From assembly GCF_004310295.1 (NCBI RefSeq), contig NZ_SISB01000019.1, positions 1 to 64,000 on the forward strand: DNA of 64,000 nucleotides, read 5' to 3'. Under the pieces are notes generated by a model. It saw only the letters and a list, made by a program, of their open reading frames with translations, was not told where the DNA came from and ran no database searches. This DNA is from Pseudomonas sp. BGI-2 (GTDB lineage: Bacteria > Pseudomonadota > Gammaproteobacteria > Pseudomonadales > Pseudomonadaceae). Below, piece by piece: positions 17,588 through 26,614 of the stretch; within the stretch, counting starts at the first letter, position 1, and every line of letters starts with the position of its first letter. Position numbers and translations under genes: made by a program.

Positions 17588-19489
17588 TCAGGCGCCGACG
17601 ATCCCGCCGTCTTCTCGGGAAATCGCCATCACCGAAGACCGCGGCTTGCCATTCAACAGATGCTCAGGGAACGTCGATCCACCGTTTTCCCCCGGATGCT
17701 GAATCCCGACAAACAAGGTCTTCTGATCCGGCGAAAAGCTGATCCCCGTCACCTCGCAGCCCACTGGCCCAACCATGAATCGGCGAATCTCTCCGCTCAC
17801 CGGATCGGCACACAGCATCTGGTTATTACCCATGCCGGCAAAATCACCGGCGTTGCTCGAATCGCCATCGGTGAGAATCCACAACCGCCCAGCGTTGTCG
17901 AAGCCCAAGCCATCCGGGCTGTTAAACATGTTCTGCGGCGTGATGTTCGACGAGCCGCCCTTCGGCGTGCCGGCGTGGACGCCCGGGTTGCCGGCGACCA
18001 CAAACAGATCCCAGGCAAAGCTTTTCGAGCCGTGATCGTCACGGTCGGTGCGCCAGCGCAGAATTTGCCCGTAGAGGTTCTTCTCGCGCGGGTTCGGCCC
18101 GCCTACGGGTTGGCCGTCTTCACCGCGCTTGGCGTTGTTGGTCAGCGTGCAATAAACCTGGCCGTCCATTGGGCTGACGACGATCCATTCCGGCCGGTCC
18201 ATGCGAGTGGCCTTCACCACACTGGCCGCGAGGCGCGCGTGGATCAGTACTTCGGCCTGATCGGCAAAACCGCTGCTGGCGTCGATGCCGTTTTTACCGT
18301 GGGTCAGCTCGATCCACTCGCCCTGGCCTTTTGGGTGATCGGCGTTGCTGTCGCCCGCATCGAAGCGCGCCACATACAAGGTGCCATGGTCCAGCAAGTC
18401 GCGGTTGGCCTTGGAGTTTTTGTGATTGATCTTGTCGCGGCTGACGAACTTGTAGATGAATTCGCCGCGTTCATCGTCGCCCATGTACACCACGGCGTGA
18501 CCGTCTTTGGTTTCGGCCAGGGCAGCGTTTTCATGTTTGAAACGACCCAGCGCGGTGCGTTTGACGGGCGTCGATTGCGGATCGAACGGGTCGATTTCCA
18601 CGACCCAGCCGTGACGGTTGAGCTCATTCGGATTCTTCGCCAGGTCGAACCGCTCATCGTGTTGATGCCAGTTGATCTCTTTGCTGGTCGCCACTGCGCC
18701 GTAGCGCTTCTGCGCGGCGTCGAACTTCTGCTCGGCATTGCTGCTGCCGAAGCAATCGGTGAAGTTCTCTTCGCAGGTCAGGTAAGTGCCCCACGGCGTC
18801 TTGCCGTTGGCGCAGTTCTGAAAGGTGCCGAGGACATTTTTGCCGTGGGGGTCGGCGCTGGTTTTCACCAGGGCGTGACCGGCGGCCGGGCCGCTGAGGC
18901 TGATCGGCGCGTTGCCGTGAATGCGACGGTTGTAGCGCGAACCCTGGACGAATTGCCACTGCCCATTCTTGCGTTGCACTTCGATCACCGACACGCCTTC
19001 GCAAGCCAAGGCTTTGTGCACGTCATCGGCCGATTGCGGCATGCCACCGTGGGGATAGAGGTAGCGATAGTTGGTGTATTCGTTGTTGATCGCCATCAGC
19101 GCCCGGTCGTTTTCATTCGGAAACTCGAACAGGCTCATGCCGTCATTGTTGTCGCCGAACTGGACTTCCTGCTGCGCGGCGGTGCCGTTGCCACTCGGGT
19201 CGAACGCCGGGCCGTTTTTCTGCAGCGGCTGGCCCCAGCTGATCAGCACCGAGGACTTGTAACCCGGCGGTAAGGTAATAGCGTCGCTGGTGGCGGCGGG
19301 GATGCTGTCAAAACCCAACAGTTTGCTGGAGCCTGCGCTGACACTCGCGGCCAGCACGCTGCGGCTCAGCAGGTTACCGCCGAGGAACATTGCCGCACCG
19401 CAGAGGGCGCCGGCGCTGATGAAGCCACGACGACTGAGGCCGACCATTTTTTCGAGGTCGGTGGACTGGTTTTCTTCTAATAGGCTCAC
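17588..19489 (-). CDS. phoX: PhoX-family alkaline phosphatase (DUF839), Tat-exported
   Basis: 633 residues. The twin-arginine signal SRRGFISAGALCGAAMFLGG at about 19-38 indicates Tat export of a folded metalloenzyme. The mature part has PhoX features: NNEYTNYRYLYPHGG, TPWGTYLTCEENFTDCFG, GWVVEIDPFDP, YMGDDERGEFIYKFVS and GPVGCEVTGISFSPD. PhoX enzymes bind Ca and Fe and release phosphate from phosphomonoesters in the periplasm. The start is GTG at 19489 with GGGAG seven bases upstream. No Pho box was evident in the 57 bp before it, so phosphate control cannot be claimed from sequence. It lies 57 bp downstream of modE on the same strand. Confidence 0.9.
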   Translation of the reverse strand: MSLLEENQSTDLEKMVGLSRRGFISAGALCGAAMFLGGNLLSRSVLAASVSAGSSKLLGFDSIPAATSDAITLPPGYKSSVLISWGQPLQKNGPAFDPSGNGTAAQQEVQFGDNNDGMSLFEFPNENDRALMAINNEYTNYRYLYPHGGMPQSADDVHKALACEGVSVIEVQRKNGQWQFVQGSRYNRRIHGNAPISLSGPAAGHALVKTSADPHGKNVLGTFQNCANGKTPWGTYLTCEENFTDCFGSSNAEQKFDAAQKRYGAVATSKEINWHQHDERFDLAKNPNELNRHGWVVEIDPFDPQSTPVKRTALGRFKHENAALAETKDGHAVVYMGDDERGEFIYKFVSRDKINHKNSKANRDLLDHGTLYVARFDAGDSNADHPKGQGEWIELTHGKNGIDASSGFADQAEVLIHARLAASVVKATRMDRPEWIVVSPMDGQVYCTLTNNAKRGEDGQPVGGPNPREKNLYGQILRWRTDRDDHGSKSFAWDLFVVAGNPGVHAGTPKGGSSNITPQNMFNSPDGLGFDNAGRLWILTDGDSSNAGDFAGMGNNQMLCADPVSGEIRRFMVGPVGCEVTGISFSPDQKTLFVGIQHPGENGGSTFPEHLLNGKPRSSVMAISREDGGIVGA

Positions 19490-19546
19490 ATCAGGCTCCC
19501 TGCTGGTTTTGCAGCCACCTTAAAGAGCGTTGATGAAGCTTTTGTT

Positions 19547-20311
19547 TCAGAGCGGAGTACCGAGCAAAACGTTGGACGGCGCGAACTGCACCAGCACCGG
19601 TTTGTCAGCGGCAAGACCCAGGGTTCGCAAGTGCAGCGACTCGGCCAGCGCGCAGAGGGTCTGGCCGTTGGGAAGGCCGATGCGCACTTCGCTGGGGCCG
19701 TCTTCGGCGTCGAGAATGGCTTCGATGATGCCCTTCAGGCAGTTGTTGCCGGGTATTGCTTGTTGGTCGATGCCCAGCAACTCCAGCCAACCGGCCTTGA
19801 TCAGCGCCACGACTTCGGTGCCGGTGTCCAGTTCCAGGCGCAGGGTGCTGTCGTGAGTGATTTGCGCATCGAGGGTCAAGCCTTCGGCCAGCTGAAGACG
19901 GACTCGGTCGTTGTGCCCCTGGTTGTCGATCGCCACGACCTTGCCGTGCAATTGATTGCGCGCGCTGGTTCTGAGCATCAGCCGGCCGAGCAGATCCAAA
20001 TCGCTGGCATCCTCAGCGGCTTCCAGCACCTGGGCCTGCAAGGCTTGCAGCTTTTGATACAGGCGCAGCACGCGCAAGCCTTCTTCGGAGAGCTTGGCGC
20101 CACCGCCGCCCTTGCCGCCGACGCTGCGCTCCACCAGCGGTTTCTGCGCGAGGTTGTTCAGCTCATCGATGGCGTCCCACGCCGCCTTGTAACTCAGCCC
20201 CGCACTTTTCGCGGCACGGGTGATCGAGCCTTGTTCGGCGATGTGCTGCAGCAACGCGATGCGCTGTGGACGACGGGCAATGTGCTGGGACAACAAAGTA
20301 GGCAGGGACAT
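19547..20311 (-). CDS. modE: Molybdenum-responsive transcriptional regulator ModE
   Basis: 254 residues. The N-terminal winged helix-turn-helix (about 15-105: SITRAAKSAGLSYKAAWDAID, SVGGKGGGGAKLSEEG) is of the LysR-like ModE type. Two C-terminal MOP/TOBE domains (about 120-185 and 192-254: SARNQLHGKVVAIDNQG, CLKGIIEAILDAEDGPSEVRI) bind molybdate. It normally represses modABC when molybdate is sufficient. No molybdate transporter is in the window, so targets must lie elsewhere. Confidence 0.95.
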   Translation of the reverse strand: MSLPTLLSQHIARRPQRIALLQHIAEQGSITRAAKSAGLSYKAAWDAIDELNNLAQKPLVERSVGGKGGGGAKLSEEGLRVLRLYQKLQALQAQVLEAAEDASDLDLLGRLMLRTSARNQLHGKVVAIDNQGHNDRVRLQLAEGLTLDAQITHDSTLRLELDTGTEVVALIKAGWLELLGIDQQAIPGNNCLKGIIEAILDAEDGPSEVRIGLPNGQTLCALAESLHLRTLGLAADKPVLVQFAPSNVLLGTPL

Positions 20312-20387
20312 GGCAAGAGGCTTTGGGCTGTGGCGATGGGAGGACGTTGGCGGCTGGAAGCCTGTGAGTCAAGTCAGGCCACGTCCT

Positions 20388-20474
20388 TGTGGGAGTGAGC
20401 CTGCTCGATGGCGATGCATCGGTCACATCAATGTTGCCTGTAATGACCTCATCGCGAGCAGGCTCACTCCCACA
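20388..20474. repeat. REPIN of GTGGGAGTGAGCCTGCTCG subtype
   Basis: Inverted arms TGTGGGAGTGAGCCTGCTCG and CGAGCAGGCTCACTCCCACA. This third core variant also appears at 22419-22515. It occupies most of the 180-bp gap between modE and comF. Confidence 0.9.
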
Positions 20475-20491
20475 GGTTTTGTGTTCTTGAG

Positions 20492-21232
20492 TCAGACCGT
20501 GTCGCCGGGTTTGGGCGTGCGGGCCAGGCAGTAGACGTCGACCCGCGCCGCGCCGGCGTCCATTAACAGCCGGGCCAGGGCCTGAGCTGTGGCACCGGTG
20601 GTCAGCACATCGTCCACGATCGCCAGGTGCCGGCCCTTGATGGACGCATCAGGCACCAGGGCAAAGGCATTGCGCAGGTTCTTTTTGCGCGCGTCGGCAT
20701 TCAGGTCCTGTTGCGCGTTGGTGTCCTGAATCCTCAGCAGGAGTTTTTCATCGCAAGGAATGTCGAGGCTGCTACCGAGCCAGCGGGCAAGCATCGCGGC
20801 CTGGTTGAAACCCCGTCGGCGCAGGCGTTTGGCGGCCAGCGGAACAGGGACCAGAGCGTCAGGTCGATCAAGGTCCTCATCGAAGCGATGTTGCAGGAAC
20901 TGCGCGAGAAGTTCGGCGAGCAGGCGGCCAAACGGCCACTTGGCGCTGTGCTTGAAGCGCGTGATCAACGTGTCCACGGGGAAGCTGTAAGTCCAGGGTA
21001 CGGCGACCCGTTCGAAGGCCGGAGGGAGCTTCAAACATTGGCCACACGTCAGGCCCGCCGCAGGCAAGGGCAGGGCGCAGGTCTGGCACTGATCGCTCAG
21101 CCAGGGCAGGTCGGTTTCGCAGGCCATGCAGAGGGGCCTGACTTCTTCGGTAACTTCGCTGCAGAGTAAGCAGTGTTGGTTGTTGTTTAACCAGTTGTAA
21201 ACCAGTCCTACGTATCGAGGTTGACAGCGCAT
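20492..21232 (-). CDS. comF: ComF family phosphoribosyltransferase-like protein
   Basis: 246 residues. The N-terminal zinc ribbon (CLLC, CMAC, CQTC and CGQC pairs, about residues 21-68) and C-terminal type I phosphoribosyltransferase domain with the PRPP loop [17 protein letters not shown] (about 203-219) define ComF/GntX. In naturally competent bacteria ComF helps DNA uptake; in pseudomonads the role is unproven. GGAAGAG nine bases before ATG 21232 supports the start. Its first codons overlap the BirA operator candidate of the divergent bioB gene, so the two may share control. Confidence 0.9.
   Translation of the reverse strand: MRCQPRYVGLVYNWLNNNQHCLLCSEVTEEVRPLCMACETDLPWLSDQCQTCALPLPAAGLTCGQCLKLPPAFERVAVPWTYSFPVDTLITRFKHSAKWPFGRLLAELLAQFLQHRFDEDLDRPDALVPVPLAAKRLRRRGFNQAAMLARWLGSSLDIPCDEKLLLRIQDTNAQQDLNADARKKNLRNAFALVPDASIKGRHLAIVDDVLTTGATAQALARLLMDAGAARVDVYCLARTPKPGDTV
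21195..21227. promoter_or_regulatory. BirA operator candidate for the biotin operon
   Basis: TTGTAAACC at 21195-21203, a 15-bp spacer, then GGTTGACAG at 21219-21227. The BirA consensus is TTGTAAACC-N15/16-GGTTTACAA, so the left half is 9/9 and the right half 7/9 with correct spacing. The right half contains the bioB -35 hexamer TTGACA, so binding would block the promoter. It lies inside the 5' end of comF. Confidence 0.8.
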
Positions 21233-21249
21233 CGCTCTTCCTTAAATAT
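21221..21249 (+). promoter_or_regulatory. bioB sigma-70 promoter candidate
   Basis: Perfect -35 TTGACA at 21221-21226, then TAAATA at 21243-21248 (16-bp spacer) or AAATAT at 21244-21249 (17-bp spacer) as -10. The implied start near 21256 leaves a leader of about 70 nt before the bioB ATG. Confidence 0.6.
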
Positions 21250-21324
21250 GCCGAACATCCGTGTCGCGTCTGTGGGTATTCCATTCCCCAGCCGCATGCA
21301 AAGCATAAAACAAAGGAAACACCC

Positions 21325-22380
21325 ATGAGCGCCAGCACCTCTGCAACCCTGCGTCATGACTGGTCTTTGGCCGAAGTCAAAGCACTCTTCGTACAGCCAT
21401 TCAACGACCTGTTGTTCCAGGCGCAGACGGTGCACCGCGCGCATTTCGACGCCAACCGCGTCCAGGTTTCCACCCTGCTGTCGATCAAAACCGGCGCGTG
21501 CCCGGAAGATTGCAAATATTGTCCGCAGTCCGGTCACTACAACACCGGCCTGGAAAAAGAAAAGCTGATGGAAGTGCAGAAGGTCCTCGAAGAGGCCGCT
21601 CGCGCCAAGGCCATCGGTTCGACCCGTTTCTGTATGGGCGCGGCGTGGAAACACCCGTCGGCCAAAGACATGCCGTACGTGCTGCAGATGGTCAAAGGCG
21701 TGAAAGCCATGGGCCTGGAAACCTGCATGACCCTGGGTCGCCTCGATCAGGACCAGACCGAAGCGCTTGCCCAGGCTGGTCTCGATTACTACAACCACAA
21801 CCTCGACACCTCGCCGGAGTTCTACGGCAGCATCATCACCACCCGCACGTACAGTGAGCGCCTGCAAACCCTGGCCTACGTGCGTGATTCGGGGATGAAG
21901 ATATGCTCCGGTGGCATCCTCGGCATGGGCGAGTCCCTCGATGACCGCGCCAATCTGCTGATCCAGCTGGCCAACCTGCCGGAGCATCCGGAGTCGGTGC
22001 CGATCAACATGCTGGTGAAAGTCGCCGGTACACCGCTGGAAAATGCCGAAGACATCGACCCGTTCGACTTCATCCGCATGCTCGCCGTCGCGCGCATCCT
22101 GATGCCGCAATCCCACGTGCGCCTGTCCGCCGGCCGCGAAGCGATGAACGAGCAGATGCAAGCCCTGGCGTTCTTCGCCGGTGCAAACTCGATTTTCTAC
22201 GGCGACAAACTGCTGACCACCGCCAACCCGCAGGCCGACAAGGACATGCAACTGTTCTCGCGCCTGGGGATCCTGCCGGAAGCGCGCGAAGAGCACGCGG
22301 ACGAGGTGCATCAGGCCGCGATCGAACAAGCGCTGGTTGAGCAGAAGAGCAGCGAGCAGTTCTATAACGCTGCTGTTTGA
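21325..22380 (+). CDS. bioB: Biotin synthase
   Basis: 351 residues. A radical-SAM enzyme that inserts sulfur into dethiobiotin, the last step of biotin synthesis. The [4Fe-4S] cluster motif is C59-x3-C63-x2-C66 ([14 protein letters not shown]). Other conserved pieces are [31 protein letters not shown], and [31 protein letters not shown] cut by later strands, which build the [2Fe-2S] site and barrel. AAAGGA precedes the ATG. It is the first gene of bioB-F-H-C-D and sits behind the BirA-operator promoter; a REPIN separates it from bioF. Confidence 0.98.
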   Translation: MSASTSATLRHDWSLAEVKALFVQPFNDLLFQAQTVHRAHFDANRVQVSTLLSIKTGACPEDCKYCPQSGHYNTGLEKEKLMEVQKVLEEAARAKAIGSTRFCMGAAWKHPSAKDMPYVLQMVKGVKAMGLETCMTLGRLDQDQTEALAQAGLDYYNHNLDTSPEFYGSIITTRTYSERLQTLAYVRDSGMKICSGGILGMGESLDDRANLLIQLANLPEHPESVPINMLVKVAGTPLENAEDIDPFDFIRMLAVARILMPQSHVRLSAGREAMNEQMQALAFFAGANSIFYGDKLLTTANPQADKDMQLFSRLGILPEAREEHADEVHQAAIEQALVEQKSSEQFYNAAV

Positions 22381-22418
22381 GCGTTTCACCGTTCCCGCTG
22401 ATTGAAATGCAAAACCAC

Positions 22419-22515
22419 TGTAGGAGTGAGACCGACTTGCCGGCGATAGCGGTATGACATCCAATAACGATGCCGACTGACACAATGCCATCGCGAGCAG
22501 GCTCACTCCCACAGG
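22419..22515. repeat. REPIN inside the bio operon (bioB-bioF gap)
   Basis: Arms CTGTAGGAGTGAG and CATCGCGAGCAGGCTCACTC with about 60 bp between. It interrupts an otherwise tightly packed operon and could attenuate or process the transcript after bioB. Confidence 0.85.
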
Positions 22516-22546
22516 GGACATGTGTCATTTGAAAGTCGAGGCCTGC

Positions 22547-23725
22547 ATGTCTTTCGATCTCGCCGCACGCCTTGCTGCCCGTCGTGCCGAAAACCTCTAC
22601 CGCCAGCGCCCTCTGCTCGAAAGCCCTCAAGGCCCGGAAGTGGTGGTCGACGGCCAGCCGTTGCTGGCGTTCTGCAACAACGACTACCTGGGCCTGGCCA
22701 ATCACCCGCAAGTGATCGAGGCCTGGCGCGCCGGCGCTGCCCGTTGGGGTGTCGGTGGCGGTGCGTCGCACTTGGTCATCGGCCACAGCACGCCGCATCA
22801 CGCACTGGAAGAAGCCTTGGCCGACCTGACCGGTCGCCCGCGTGCGCTGCTGTTCACCACCGGTTACATGGCCAACCTCGGCGCGGTCACCGCGTTGATC
22901 GGGCAGGGCGATACGGTGCTGGAAGACCGCCTCAATCATGCCTCGTTGCTGGATGCAGGGTTGCTGTCCGGCGCGCGTTTCAATCGCTATCTGCACAACG
23001 ACGCGGCAAGTCTGGCCAAGCGTCTGGAGAAGGCCACCGGCAATACGCTGGTGGTCACCGACGGCGTGTTCAGCATGGACGGCGATATCGCCGACTTGCC
23101 GGCGCTGGCCAGGGAAGCCAAAGCCAAAGGCGCGTGGTTGATGGTCGATGACGCCCATGGCTTCGGTCCGCTGGGCGCGAATGGCGGCGGGATCGTCGAG
23201 CATTTCGGCCTGAGCCAGGAAGACGTGCCGGTACTGGTCGGCACCCTGGGCAAAGCGTTTGGCACCGCAGGCGCCTTTGTGGCCGGCAGCGAAGAGCTGA
23301 TCGAAAGCCTGATCCAGTTTGCCCGCCCCTACATCTACACCACCAGCCAGCCACCGGCCCTGGCCTGCGCGACGCTGAAAAGCCTCGAGCTGCTGCGCAC
23401 TGAACATTGGCGAAGGGATCATTTGAAGACGCTGATCCGCCAGTTCCGTCATGGCGCCGAACAGCTCGGGATTGAGTTGATGGACAGCTTCACGCCGATC
23501 CAGCCGATCATGATCGGCGATGCCGGGCGTGCCGTTCGACTGTCGCAGATGCTGCGCGAGCGCGGGCTGATGGTCACGGCGATTCGTCCGCCGACCGTGC
23601 CCGCGGGCAGCGCCCGTCTGCGCGTAACCCTGACCGCCGCCCACAGCGAGGCGCAGGTGCAGCTATTGTTGAATGGACTGGCCGATTGTTTCCAACAACT
23701 TGGACCGGAGCCAAGCCATGCGTGA
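22547..23725 (+). CDS. bioF: 8-amino-7-oxononanoate synthase
   Basis: 392 residues, alpha-oxoamine synthase family. It condenses pimeloyl-ACP (or CoA) with alanine using PLP. K236 in [11 protein letters not shown] is the Schiff-base lysine, [10 protein letters not shown] carries the PLP-ring aspartate, and [11 protein letters not shown] and [12 protein letters not shown] bind substrate and phosphate. An upstream in-frame codon at 22520 exists, but AGG six bases before ATG 22547 and the family N-terminus [10 protein letters not shown] support this start. It overlaps bioH by 8 bp. Confidence 0.97.
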   Translation: MSFDLAARLAARRAENLYRQRPLLESPQGPEVVVDGQPLLAFCNNDYLGLANHPQVIEAWRAGAARWGVGGGASHLVIGHSTPHHALEEALADLTGRPRALLFTTGYMANLGAVTALIGQGDTVLEDRLNHASLLDAGLLSGARFNRYLHNDAASLAKRLEKATGNTLVVTDGVFSMDGDIADLPALAREAKAKGAWLMVDDAHGFGPLGANGGGIVEHFGLSQEDVPVLVGTLGKAFGTAGAFVAGSEELIESLIQFARPYIYTTSQPPALACATLKSLELLRTEHWRRDHLKTLIRQFRHGAEQLGIELMDSFTPIQPIMIGDAGRAVRLSQMLRERGLMVTAIRPPTVPAGSARLRVTLTAAHSEAQVQLLLNGLADCFQQLGPEPSHA

Positions 23726-24449
23726 TCGACTGATTCTGCTACCCGGGTGGGGCCTCGGAATTTCACCGCTGGAGCCTTTGGCGGCCGCCTTGCAGGGGCT
23801 GGATGAGCATCTGCGGGTCGAGATCGAGCCGTTGCCGGAACTGGAATCAAGCGATCTTGAAGAATGGCTCGATGAGCTGGATTCGACGATCCCGCAAGAC
23901 GCCTGGCTCGGTGGCTGGTCCCTCGGCGGCATGCTGGCGTCTAAGCTGGCGGCGCGTCGTGGTGATCGTTGTTGCGGCTTGCTGACTCTGGCGAGTAATC
24001 CCAGTTTCGTGGCTTGGGCTGGTTGGGCCAATGCCATGCACGAAGAGGATTTCAATGCCTTCCTCAACGGCTGTCGTGTTGATCAAGGCGCGACCTTGAA
24101 GCGCTTCAGTCTGCTTTGCTCGCAGGGCTCTGCCGACCCACGGTCCTTGGCGCGGCTCTTATTGGCGGGCGCCCCCAAAACGTCGGCCCCAGTGTTGCTC
24201 AGTGGCCTGGAGCTGTTGGGTGGGTTGAGCACACGCCAGGCTTTGCTGGATTTTCAGGGCCCACAGCTACATTTGTTCGCCGGCCTTGACGGGCTGGTCC
24301 CGGCTGAAGCGGCGGGCGAGTTGCTGACCTTGCTGCCGGATGTCGAAATCGGCCTGATTGAACAGGCCAGCCATGCGTTTCTTCTGGAAGACCCCCACGG
24401 TGTGGCGGGGGCGATTCAGGCCTTTTTGCACGAGTTCGGTGATGACTGA
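23718..24449 (+). CDS. bioH: Pimeloyl-ACP methyl ester carboxylesterase
   Basis: 243 residues, alpha/beta hydrolase. It removes the methyl group from pimeloyl-ACP methyl ester, ending the BioC-initiated pimelate arm. The nucleophile elbow GWSLGG places Ser68, GLDGLVP holds the likely Asp region and [12 protein letters not shown] the His. The N-terminal LLPGWGLG is the oxyanion loop. It starts within the last codons of bioF and ends within bioC (8-bp overlaps on both sides), so translation is coupled. Confidence 0.95.
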   Translation: MRDRLILLPGWGLGISPLEPLAAALQGLDEHLRVEIEPLPELESSDLEEWLDELDSTIPQDAWLGGWSLGGMLASKLAARRGDRCCGLLTLASNPSFVAWAGWANAMHEEDFNAFLNGCRVDQGATLKRFSLLCSQGSADPRSLARLLLAGAPKTSAPVLLSGLELLGGLSTRQALLDFQGPQLHLFAGLDGLVPAEAAGELLTLLPDVEIGLIEQASHAFLLEDPHGVAGAIQAFLHEFGDD

Positions 24450-25254
24450 TTTATCCCTTCCCGATTTACCCGGCGGTTTGCCAGACAAGCGCCAGGTGGC
24501 GGCCTCCTTTTCCCGCGCGGCGGCGAGCTACGACAGCGTGGCTGAGTTGCAGCGCGATGTTGGCAGTCAGTTGTTGAGCCATTTGCCGGGTGACTTTGTG
24601 CCGGGTGTCTGGCTGGACCTGGGGTGCGGCACCGGGCATTTCAGTCGGGCATTGGGTGAGCGATTTTCTGCGAGTAACGGTCTGGCAATGGACATCGCCG
24701 AAGGCATGCTCAATCACGCTAGGCCATTGGGCGGCGCCAGCCATTTCATTGCCGGGGACGCGGAGCGTTTGCCGCTGCAGGATTCGACCTGTGATCTGAT
24801 CTTTTCCAGTCTGGCGGTGCAGTGGTGCGCGGATTTCGAATCGGTGCTCAGTGAGGCGTTTCGGGCACTGAAACCGGGCGGGATTTTCGCGTTTGCTAGT
24901 CTTTGTGTAGGGACGTTGTTTGAGTTGCGTGACAGCTGGCGTCAGGTGGATGGCATGGTGCACGTCAATCGCTTCCGCGAGTTGGGTGTTTATCAACAGC
25001 TGTGCGCATCCAGCGGCTTGAAGGTTGTCAGCCTGCAAACTCGTCCGCATGTGTTGCATTACCCGGACGTGCGCAGCCTGACGCATGAACTCAAAGCGTT
25101 GGGCGCGCACAACTTGAACCCTGGTCGGCCAGGTGGTTTGACCGGTCGGGCGCGGATCCTCGGCTTGATCGAGGCTTATGAGCAGTTTCGTCAGGCCGAA
25201 GGATTGCCGGCGACTTATCAGGTGGTCTACGCCGTGTTGGAGAAACCCGTATGA
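24442..25254 (+). CDS. bioC: Malonyl-ACP O-methyltransferase
   Basis: 270 residues, SAM-dependent methyltransferase. Motif I is [15 protein letters not shown] (about residues 54-68), followed by [28 protein letters not shown] and the post-I/II motifs. It methylates malonyl-ACP so that fatty acid synthase can build the pimeloyl chain. The frame runs upstream to 24358, but ATG 24442 overlapping bioH by 8 bp gives the family N-terminus ([18 protein letters not shown]). It ends in an ATGA overlap with bioD. Confidence 0.95.
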   Translation: MTDLSLPDLPGGLPDKRQVAASFSRAAASYDSVAELQRDVGSQLLSHLPGDFVPGVWLDLGCGTGHFSRALGERFSASNGLAMDIAEGMLNHARPLGGASHFIAGDAERLPLQDSTCDLIFSSLAVQWCADFESVLSEAFRALKPGGIFAFASLCVGTLFELRDSWRQVDGMVHVNRFRELGVYQQLCASSGLKVVSLQTRPHVLHYPDVRSLTHELKALGAHNLNPGRPGGLTGRARILGLIEAYEQFRQAEGLPATYQVVYAVLEKPV

Positions 25255-25931
25255 GCGCAGCCTATTTCATCACCGGCACGGACACTGATGTCGGCAAGAC
25301 CACCATTGCCGCGGGCTTGTTGCATGCCGCGCGGTCGGCGGGCATGAGTACGGCGGCGGGCAAGCCGGTCGCTTCCGGCTGTGATGTGACGCCCAAGGGC
25401 TTGCGCAATTCCGATGCGCTGGCGCTGCTGGCCGAATGCTCGGTGCCTTTGACTTATGCACAGGTCAACCCGGTGGCGTTCGAACCGCCAATCGCTCCGC
25501 ATCTGGCCGCGCGTGAAGCCGGCGTGGTGCTGACGGTGCAATCACTGTTGGCGCCGATGCGCGATATTCTCGACATGCAGGCGGACTTCACCTTGATCGA
25601 AGGCGCCGGCGGCTGGCGCGTACCGTTGGCGGATCAGGACAATCTGTCAGATTTGGCGATGGCTTTGGATCTGCCAGTGATTCTGGTGGTTGGTGTGCGG
25701 TTGGGTTGCATCAATCATGCGTTGCTGACCGCCGAAGCGATTGCTCAGGACGGTTTGCAGCTAGCGGGGTGGGTGGCCAATATCATCGATCCGAAGACCT
25801 CGCGTCTGGAAGAGAACCTCGCGACCCTCGCCGAGCGGATTCCCGCGCCTTGTCTTGGGCGAGTGCCGAAACTGAAGTTGGTGAGCGCAGAAGCGGTGGC
25901 GGAACATTTGCAACTGGATTTGCTGGATTGA
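25251..25931 (+). CDS. bioD: ATP-dependent dethiobiotin synthetase
   Basis: 226 residues. The P-loop [14 protein letters not shown] starts at residue 8 and the [18 protein letters not shown] and [15 protein letters not shown] segments are conserved. It closes the ureido ring of dethiobiotin from diaminopelargonate, CO2 and ATP. The ATG overlaps the bioC stop as ATGA. bioA (DAPA aminotransferase) is not in this window and must be elsewhere, as in P. aeruginosa. Confidence 0.97.
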   Translation: MSAAYFITGTDTDVGKTTIAAGLLHAARSAGMSTAAGKPVASGCDVTPKGLRNSDALALLAECSVPLTYAQVNPVAFEPPIAPHLAAREAGVVLTVQSLLAPMRDILDMQADFTLIEGAGGWRVPLADQDNLSDLAMALDLPVILVVGVRLGCINHALLTAEAIAQDGLQLAGWVANIIDPKTSRLEENLATLAERIPAPCLGRVPKLKLVSAEAVAEHLQLDLLD

Positions 25932-26039
25932 GATTTTGCCTATGACAAGGCACTGTGCCATTAGTGTTTTTGTCGGGCGTTTTGCCATCAGGTCTGGTTC
26001 AATGGCTGCCATTGATCCCTTGTAGGACGAGTTCCCCCT

Positions 26040-26336
26040 ATGGAAATCTCAGGAAACACCGCTTTCTATGCCGGTCTGAGCACTATTCAGACCGGGCAGA
26101 ACCGTGTCGATCAATCTTCAAGCCAGATAGCCAGCAGCACTATCGAGCGTTCGGTAACCAGCCAGTCTTCCGAATTTCAGGTGGACCGCTTGCGTTCGGT
26201 TGACCGTAGTCAGCAATCGGACCTGTCCAGCAACATGGTCGAGATGGCGCAGGGCAAGTTTCAGGTTGAGGCTGGCGTCAAAGTCGCCAAGGCTTCCGAT
26301 GAAATGCTTGGCACGTTGATCGATACTTTCGCTTGA
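26040..26336 (+). CDS. Small protein with flagellar rod/hook-like C-terminus
   Basis: 98 residues, Ser/Gln-rich. The N-terminal part (YAGLSTIQTGQNRVDQSSSQIA) and the C-terminal part (SDLSSNMVEMAQGKFQVEAG and KASDEMLGTLIDTF) resemble the two ends of flagellar rod/hook proteins such as FlgC and FlgG, where a C-terminal DLSxNMVxMxQAxxxYQAN-type motif forms the coiled-coil core. The middle domain is missing. It is a conserved hypothetical gene following the bio operon in pseudomonads (compare PA0505, from memory). The ribosome site is weak (AGGA 12 bases away). A strong terminator follows. Confidence 0.75.
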   Translation: MEISGNTAFYAGLSTIQTGQNRVDQSSSQIASSTIERSVTSQSSEFQVDRLRSVDRSQQSDLSSNMVEMAQGKFQVEAGVKVAKASDEMLGTLIDTFA

Positions 26337-26360
26337 TCCTTCGCTGAATCCGCCCTGCCA

Positions 26361-26386
26361 ACGCCGCGACTATTCGCGGCGTTTTT
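26361..26386 (+). terminator. Rho-independent terminator
   Basis: Stem ACGCCGCGA, loop CTAT, TCGCGGCGT, then TTTTG. It ends the 26040 gene and separates it from the fadE promoter. Confidence 0.92.
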
Positions 26387-26509
26387 GTGCGTAAGTCCTT
26401 CTCCCTCAACTAATCTTTCCTGCATGGCCTGTTGCGTTGTCAACGGCGGCTGTGCGACTGCGTGTTCGGTATTTGCGCAGCGTGATGACGAACGGCAAAA
26501 GATCGGCGC

Positions 26510-26538
26510 TTGACAAGATTTGGTCGTAAACGTATGTT
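26510..26538 (+). promoter_or_regulatory. Strong sigma-70 promoter of the first acyl-CoA dehydrogenase
   Basis: TTGACA at 26510-26515, 17-bp spacer, TATGTT at 26533-26538. Transcription would start near 26545, within the PsrA box that follows. Confidence 0.7.
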
Positions 26539-26539
26539 T

Positions 26540-26553
26540 CAAACAACTGTTTG
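26540..26553. promoter_or_regulatory. PsrA operator candidate
   Basis: CAAAC-AACT-GTTTG is an exact match to the published PsrA motif G/CAAAC-N2-4-GTTTG/C. PsrA is a TetR-family repressor of fatty-acid degradation genes that releases DNA on binding long-chain fatty acids. The box covers the predicted transcription start. Confidence 0.8.
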
Positions 26554-26614
26554 ACCGTCACAACAAATCAACACGGTCGTTCATTCCCGGTTACATCAGC
26601 AGAGGTTTATCGCT

